DNA of 64,000 bases from Coix lacryma-jobi var. lacryma-jobi. Its lineage: Eukaryota; Streptophyta; Magnoliopsida; Poales; Poaceae. The stretch covers positions 20,920,080 to 20,984,079 of the forward strand of contig CM019831.1 of assembly GCA_009763385.1 (NCBI GenBank). Reading direction: 5' to 3'. Positions 57,964 to 64,000 of the stretch are shown piece by piece (the first letter of the stretch is position 1; the number at the start of each line of letters is the position of its first letter). The translations under genes were made by a program, and so were the position numbers. Under the pieces are notes generated by a model. It had not been told where the DNA came from, did no database searches, and was given only the letters and a program-made list of their open reading frames with translations.

Positions 57964-60900
57964 TCATAGAATTCTTACAAGGGCCTCGACGCCCAAATTT
58001 GGCACGCAGGCCTCAGTCCTCGTCGGTGCGGTACTCCTCCCCGAGGTCCACGATGGCAGGCTCGACCTCGACGCCCGAGCTCGAAGGAGGAGGGCTCCCG
58101 ACACCGCTGCTGGCGTCAGGAGGCAGCACGTCCTCCTCGAAGATCTTCGCGAGCGACGTCCCCGGCCTCTCCATCTTCTCCAAAATTTTGTCGACACGGC
58201 GGTTGTTCCACTCCTCATCCTTCCCTCGATCTCGATGAAGCCATTCGCGACAACGTGGACCGGGAAGCGGAAACCGGAGCGAACGACCGCGAGTGTCTGC
58301 TTGACGCCGTGATGGAGAGCTTGCCGGACACGGTCCCGCGCGGCTGCGTCGAAGAAGCACAAGGCGTCGACCAAGGCATCGCCCCGAGCCATTGCACCTT
58401 CTGCCGCGGTCACAGGAGGAGCACCCACATGGGGCCGAGCCGGTCGAGAGAGGAGCGAGCCGCTCCGCCACCATCGTCTCGTCTTGGAGCTGGTCCAAGA
58501 GAGCCTGGTTCGTCTCGCGGAGCTCCTCGACCGTCTTCTCGACCCCTGCGCAACAAACAAGGAAGAGTGAGACGGCGGCGTAACAAAAAACTTCGAGACC
58601 CAAACAAGAACAAGGTGTAAGCCTCACCGTCGCAGTGTTGCCCCAGTGCGGCGAGGTCGCTGGTCAGGCCCTCAGCACGCTGCTCCAGCCTGCGCTTCTC
58701 GGCCAGCGTGAGGAGCTTCTCGGACCTAAGGTCCTCGATCAGCCGGCCCGCCTCCACCAGGGCCAGATCCTTGCGGATCACCTCCTGCGCGCCGCCCCCT
58801 CGGCAGCTCGGGCGGTGGCGGCACCACTCTCGGCGTCTTCGGCCTCTTTCTCGCCGCCTCCGCTGCGGTTCGGGCAGCGGCGGCCTCGCCACGGGCGTCA
58901 GCAGCCTCCTGCTTCGCCGCCTCGGCTTCGGCCCGGGCGGAGGTGGCCTCGCTTCGGGCGTCCGCGGCCTCCTTCCTCGACGCTTCGAGAGCGGCGGCGG
59001 CCTCCTCCTTGGATCGAGCGCCTCGCCTCGAGCCACCCGGACCTCCGCCTCCGCCTCGTTAAGCCGGCTCGCCATCTGGGCGTTCCGGCTCAGCTCCGCG
59101 CGGAGATCTCGAAGCTCCGCCTCAGCCCGCGCGAGGGCGGCTGACACCTGTGCGGACCGGCCCGCCTCCTCGGAGCAGGACCGCTCCGCCTCCGCCATAA
59201 GCACGGCCACCTCCCGGAAGATGGACCGCACCTCGCGCGGGGCCCCCGCTGGGCCGGCTGCTCGATGGGAACCACGGCAAGGGGCGGGCTCAGAGGGACG
59301 GGAAACGGCCATATCGGTCGGTCGAGCTCGATGTCGGGCAGATCCTCCTCCGCCTCGAGCTGCCCCGACAGCGACCCGCCAACGACGGCACGAGCCCCGA
59401 CTCCCTCCGTCCCTCCGCCGGCACCTCCTGTTGCGGATCGATCGAGGGAAGGCTCGACCCGGGCCCTCTTCCCGGCCGGGCCCTCCGGCGCCTTGTCGGC
59501 GCTAGCCGGCACCTCGGGCGCCTCCACGTCATCGAGCCCGCGGCGAGGAGCGGCCCCTGCTCCAGCTCGTTCAGGAGGTCCTCCACCGTCGGCTCCTTCT
59601 CCGCCGACGCCTCTTCCCCCCTTCCCTCCTCCGCAGCCCGGCCCGTGCTGGTCGGAGCCACAAGGGGCGCAGTCTCCTCAGCCCCAGACGCCGGCGGGGC
59701 CGTGCTCGCCCCAGGCGCTTCCCCCGGAACACCCGTCGTGGTGAGGGGAAGGGTGGCGCTCCCAGTTGGCACCATCGCGGGAGGAGGAGGAGGGGGAGGA
59801 GGCAGCGCTTCGGCGGATACGGTGGTGGCAGGCTCGATGCCATGAGCTGAGGCCCTGCAATACGAGATGACGGAGATGTCAGAACCAGGAAGAGTACCTC
59901 GACCCCCGTGGTCGATGGCGACGGCCTCACCAAAATTCGCGACGATCATTCGGCCCCCTCGAGCCATGGCAGCTCGGGCCTTCTCCAGCCAAGCGGCTTC
60001 TCTAGCGGAGGAAGGTGCCATACCTCGAGGTGCCTGTGCCTCGACGGGGCTCGAGGTCTTGGCCCGCTTGGACGAAGCGAGGTCCACCTCCTGGTAGGAG
60101 CGCTTCCCCCTGAGAAGATGGAGATGGCACGCGTCATCAAAAGCAAAGAGGTGAAGCCTCACTACCGACGAGACCCAAGGAAACTACTCACCCGAAGCGG
60201 CGGCTGGGCTTCTTCCCGGAATCGCCGGACCCACTCGGGGGCTTCGAGCCCACCCACGGCTCGAGCCCTGCGCCCGCCTGGGCCGTCTCCACAGGGCTGG
60301 GATGGGGGGAGGGCTCCCGACGCCTCCCATGGCTCGACCTCGAGGGAGAGCCCTCCTTCCGCCCCACATCGCGGGAGGGCGACCGTACCACCCTCGTGCT
60401 GACGTCGTGGCGCTCGCCCGGCGCGGGCTCCGGGACCTGCTCCGGCGCCCGCGCTGGTGGTCGCGCCCTCCGCGTCCGCTTCCGTGTCCCGGCGGCGGTA
60501 CGGCGATGGACTCCGGGGACGCTCGCGCCCCTGGTCACGAGACGCTCGGGGGCCCTCCCCGACGCTCGTGATGGCGGGGCTCGACGCCTCTTCTGGCGCC
60601 CGCTCCTCCGCGGGCTCGACGGCGCCCTTGACGGCTCGCGGGGTCGGGCCCGAAACCCTTCTCGACCTGTCGACCGCCTCTCGAGGCCGACCCCTCTCGA
60701 GACCCCCCGTCTGGGCTGACGCGGGGGCGGCCTCCGTTGGCGCTGTGGCGGAGGCGCTCCGGGTCGGGGCTTCCTTACGACCAGGGGCACATCCGGCGCG
60801 GAGCTCGACGGACCTCGGGCCCCGACGAGGCAGGGATCGGCGCCGCCTTCCGCGGCTGCGTCCCGCGCGACCCTTTTGTCGGGGGGACCTCCAGTGTACC

Positions 60901-62282
60901 CTCCTGCACAGAGGAGCGGTCAGCCCTGTCATCGACGAGCCCCGCGCGCATCAAGCGCACATCCATCCCCTCGTCGTCGCCCTCCTCCTCATCACCACTC
61001 TCCTCCTCCGAGCTCGAGGAGCTCAGCTCGGGGGACCCGTCCCCAGGCTGACGGTTACGACGAGCCTTCGCCAGTCTCTGCTCCCGAGCTAAGCGACGCA
61101 AGTTTTTATTTTTCTCTTTCTTCTTTTTGGCATCCTTGCTCTCCTTGTCCTTCTGAGCAGAGAGGCGCCTCACCTGAGATCCGCGGCGTCCTCCCTCACC
61201 GGGGCCTCGACGCGCGACAAGTAAATGCCCCTAAAAAAAGAATAAGCGTGATGAGACAAACCACAAGACGGATGCAAACGGATCGAAGGAGGAAGAAGGG
61301 GGAGGAGGCTCGAGATAGCTCGACTCGAGGGAGGCTTACCAGGTCGAGACACCCCTCGTCGGGTGCCATCGCAACCAGGTTGGAGAGTTCAGGGACGAAC
61401 GGCCCCTGGATCGTGATCGACACCCGGGAGACGCCCTCGTTCCGGGACGCCTCTCTTCGGCCATCCTCGAGCGATTGAGCGCCTCGAGCTGAGCCTGCGG
61501 GCCCATCTCGTGCATAAGAAGGGGGCGGTCCGCCAGCGGAAGAACTCTTCGCTGGTGGAACGCCCAAATGACCGCTTGCACGGTCAGCTTCTTCTCATCC
61601 ACCAGCGTCTTCATCATCTCCATCAGCGGGGCCAGGTGGCGTTGCCTGTCCGCCGCAACGCCCCAGGTCCACTTCTCCGGGCGTTGGTGAGGACCCTGCC
61701 GGTGTACTGCGGAAGGAGGCCACCTTCGTTCCGCAGATAGAACCAATGGTCGTCCCACCCGGCCTGGTTGGTGGAAAGCTTGTATCGCAGGTACTCGCGG
61801 GGGACATTGGCCGACGAGGTCCCCGCCCTCGCGGTAATGGCAAGGGAGCCCATGCGCACGGGCCGCCTCCCGCTGGGCTTCAGGGACTTGATGAAGAGCT
61901 CGCCCCGGAAGAGATGGACGAACATCTCCCAGTGCGGCTCCATCTTCAGGTACCCCTCGCACACCGCGGCGAATATGGCGGCGTGCGAGATGGAGTTGGG
62001 GGAGAAGTGTTGCAGCTCCACCTCGAAATGGTGGGCCAGCCCTCGCAAGAAGCGGCTCGGCGGGACGCCGAGCCCCATACGGTGGTAGCGCGTGAAGCTC
62101 ACCACGTACCCCTCCGGCGGGTGCGGCTCCCGGTGCTCCGCCGACGGGATAACCCACCATGCGGGTCCCTCCTCCGGGTTGGGGCGCAGAAGCCCCTGGG
62201 CCACCAGCGAGTCCATTTCGCTCTGCGTCACCTTCGACGGGCTCCAGTCCTCGGCCGGCAGCATCTGTGTCTGGGCGGCCAT
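57964..62282 (-). pseudogene. Antisense gene region of the Tat-like element (Transposase_28-like protein), disrupted
   Basis: The minus-strand start at 62282 (MAAQTQMLPAEDWSPSKVTQ) leads into a domain like Pfam Transposase_28, 'putative gypsy type transposon': HPPEGYVVSFTRYHRMGLGV, FLRGLAHHFEVELQHFSPNS, GYLKMEPHWEMFVHLFRGEL. A frameshift near 61680 moves to WGVAADRQRHLAPLMEMMK, which ends at donor-like sequence at 61336. Further pieces follow at 61173-60775 (lysine-rich, then acidic), 60932-60162 and 60162-59290 (Pro/Ala/Arg-rich), and 59312-58410 (coiled-coil, LARAEAELRDLRAELSRNAQ), ending near 57964 (CVPNLGVEALVRIL). Antisense ORFs after pol are known in Tat elements; their function is not established. 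Frames change several times: some changes may be introns, others are lesions. It would need its own antisense promoter. Confidence 0.7.
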
Positions 62283-63653
62283 GACGGTGGCGCGGCGCGG
62301 ATCCGAGCAGCGGACGGGCGGCCGGAAATCCCCAATCGACTAGCTCGAAGGAGAGGGCGCGTAAAGGCTACGGCGGCGGCGAAGGCAAAGGCAAAGTAAA
62401 GGGCTTTTTCCCCTCTTTCGATATTTATAGGGGGAAATCCAGACGGGCGGGATCTCCCACGACGTAAAAGGTAACCGAATGCATTCAATGCGCCCACCTA
62501 ACCACGTCTCGAGCCGGATGCAGGGTACACGCGTTACCTCTCCATTCGCTCCACTACCCGGGCCCGCCACGACCGTCGCTCCGGCTTCGCGCCCGCCGCT
62601 CTCCCCGACGTTTCCGCCTAAAAAGGCGTGCCCAACGGGCAGAAGGATTCCCAGACGACGGAGGCTTCTTCATAAAGGTAAAAACGGGCCCCGGCCCTAA
62701 GTCTCGAAGCAGCGAAGGCTGGCCCTCGAAAAGGGTTCGACAGCCGGCTTCGAGCACCCGAGTCAGGGACACCAAGGGGCGCCACTCGCGGCATTACTCG
62801 AGGGCCGAGCCCTCGAGGCCCCTCACGTGTATCCAAGGCGGGGAGCTCGACGTGCAGTGAGATCCCCTCGGAGGGAGGCATCGAGCCACCGGGTCCTATC
62901 GAATGGACCCGGCACTCCTGCAGACTGAGCCCCCTGCTTTATGAGACCGCCTCCGGGCCACAGTCGACCCCTAACGAACGGGGCACGAGCTCTCACTTGG
63001 ATTCCCCGTTACCAGCTCACCGGGAACCTCGATACTCGCCCACTCGGGGTAGTACGAGGCATCCCCCCTCGCATCCGATCGAAAGGACTCGCGGGATGAC
63101 AAGCCAGGGCAATCGGCATGCCGGACAGCTCGAGGAGCCGGCCAGTCGGTTCAGCCTGGCACCCCTCGACGAAAGAGGGTCTAAGAACTCGGACAGTTAC
63201 GACTAATCTTTTTCTTTGTGTAAATGAGATTTTCAGGCCTCGGGCGAACGCTCGACCTCCATCTCGCCCGAGCCCTCAAGGCCAGGCCTCGAACGATCGC
63301 TCGTTCTCCGTCTCTCCCGCCCTCCAGCCAAGCCTCGGACGGAGTCTCCCACGAAAGGAAAGGTTACCGCGAATATTAAATTACTACCGAACCACATTTC
63401 GAGCCTGTTGACAGGTACACACGGCGCCGCGATCTCCGCTCCCTGACGATTTCCGCCTAAAAAGGCGCGCCCACTGGGCAGAAGGTTCCCAAACGACGGA
63501 GGATTCTTCGGGAAGCCCACGAAGGAGCTCTAACCACTCCCCCGTGGCCTCGGGGGCTACACCCACGGAATCAAATCGACAAAACCCTCGAGACCAGTTA
63601 GCTATCCATCGAGATCCCAATCTGGAGCCCCTGCTCGAATGCAAGCACTCAAA
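62283..63653. other. Region between the antisense gene and the 3' LTR
   Basis: No supported protein. It should hold the promoter and leader of the antisense gene: the minus strand has CTATAAATATCG near 62425-62436, about 145 bp upstream of the start codon. Around 63235-63345 three diverged copies of LTR-type repeats (GCCTCGGGCGAACGCTCGAC) occur outside the LTR. 62600-62690 and 63440-63530 are similar to each other (TTTCCGCCTAAAAAGGCG, GGCAGAAGG, ACGACGGAGG), a duplicated segment of about 90 bp. Confidence 0.6.
62425..62436 (-). promoter_or_regulatory. Possible TATA box of the antisense gene
   Basis: The minus strand reads CTATAAATATCG about 145 bp upstream of the antisense start codon at 62282. 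It is a candidate only; there is no direct evidence of transcription. Confidence 0.45.
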
Positions 63654-63671
63654 CAAGGGCTCGGGGGCTAC
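63654..63671 (+). other. Polypurine tract of the Tat-like element
   Basis: CAAGGGCTCGGGGGCTAC directly precedes the TGTCGGTG of the 3' LTR. Confidence 0.75.
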
Positions 63672-64000
63672 TGTCGGTGGTACAAAAAAGGGTACCCCCA
63701 ATCAACGCAAACACCCGAACATGTTTCCTCGCACCGAGCCCTCCCAGCCAGGCCTCGGGCGAACGCTCTGTCTCCGTCTCGCCCGAGCCCTCCAGCCAGG
63801 CCTCGGGCGAACGCTCTGTCTCCGTCTCGCCCGAGCCCTCCCAGCCAGGCCTCGGGCGAACGCCCTATCTCCGTCTCGCCCGAGCCCTCCCAGCAAGGCC
63901 TCGGGCGAGCACGATCGCTCTCCGTGTCGCCGAGCCCTCCAGGCCTCGGGCGAGCGCGCCCCCACACCTCGAGCCTTAACGCACGGACCTCGAGCTGCAC
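63672..64000 (+). repeat. 3' LTR of the Tat-like element (first 329 bp)
   Basis: It repeats 49550 onward, including the 50-bp tandem array. Several substitutions and indels relative to the 5' LTR (notably near 63715-63735) make the pair clearly more diverged than the Tekay-like LTRs. Confidence 0.93.

Larger units (their letters stand above)
49550..64000 (+). mobile_element. Tat-like Ty3/gypsy retrotransposon inserted in the copia gag (right end outside)
   Basis: The 5' LTR is 49550-50894; the start of the 3' LTR is at 63672. Internally: primer site, gag-protease, reverse transcriptase, RNase H, an additional archaeal-type RNase H, integrase, then a long region with an antisense coding region, then the polypurine tract. 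This architecture (dual RNase H, antisense gene after pol) is characteristic of the Tat lineage. Pol is heavily frameshifted, so the copy is not autonomous. Its insertion site within copia gag is preceded by ACCAT, the expected target duplication, whose partner is out of view. Confidence 0.92.

Noticed and set aside
58708..59505. Long plus-strand ORFs opposite the Tat antisense gene (also 61746-62399)
   Set aside because: Shadow frames of GC-rich sequence; the minus strand has the recognisable domain and coiled coil.

Overview
The window is plant nuclear DNA from a grass. The best fit is a panicoid/Andropogoneae grass (sorghum, sugarcane, Miscanthus, maize group); no species is claimed. The grounds are two families of CACTA DNA transposons with subterminal repeats of the types common in these grasses (TTTAGTCCCGG and TTTGCCGAGTGCC), Tekay-like and Tat-like Ty3/gypsy elements, a SIRE-like Ty1/copia element, tRNA-iMet-type primer sites, GT-AG introns and TATA-box LTR promoters. 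I see no confident ordinary host gene: nearly everything is mobile DNA, much of it nested.

Layout. 1-11149 is most of a large CACTA element on the minus strand; its far end lies left of the window. It carries three transcription units: a zinc-finger GRF/membrane-protein gene (9696-10249, broken), a TNP2-type transposase with DUF4218 and DUF4216 (6229-9620, broken by two stops and several frameshifts), and a seven-exon gene joining a plant transposase (Ptta/En/Spm) region to a Ulp1-like cysteine protease (3870 to beyond base 1), whose visible reading frame is intact. Between the last two lie a second promoter with its own subterminal-type repeats and a degenerate telomere-like tract. The element seems to have landed in an older CACTA (11150-12221). 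12222-18829 holds an orphan LTR, a decayed retrotransposon start and diverged tandem copies of an unrecognised TATA-bearing sequence. One of those copies is split at 18825-30731 by a very young Tekay-like gypsy element with two 3042-bp LTRs, an intact gag-pol and an extra leader ORF.

30990-32976 is one small CACTA inside another, each with a perfect 3-bp target duplication. 33132-33590 is half of a TTTAGTCCC-type CACTA. 34390-42931 is an 8.4-kb block between two (TA)n runs, with imperfect terminal inverted repeats and exon-like fragments.

43669 to the right end is a nest. A SIRE-like copia LTR (43669-47469) contains an inverted relative of the small CACTA (43867-45337), and its gag (47523-49549) is cut by a Tat-like gypsy element that starts at 49550 and runs off the window. 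The Tat element has a gag-protease frame with one internal stop, a shattered pol with an archaeal-type RNase H, and a long antisense gene region encoding a Transposase_28-like protein.

By nesting and by the state of the reading frames, the SIRE element and the TTTGCCGAG CACTA at 11150 are older, the Tat element is intermediate and decayed, and the Tekay-like element is the youngest (about a dozen LTR differences by eye).
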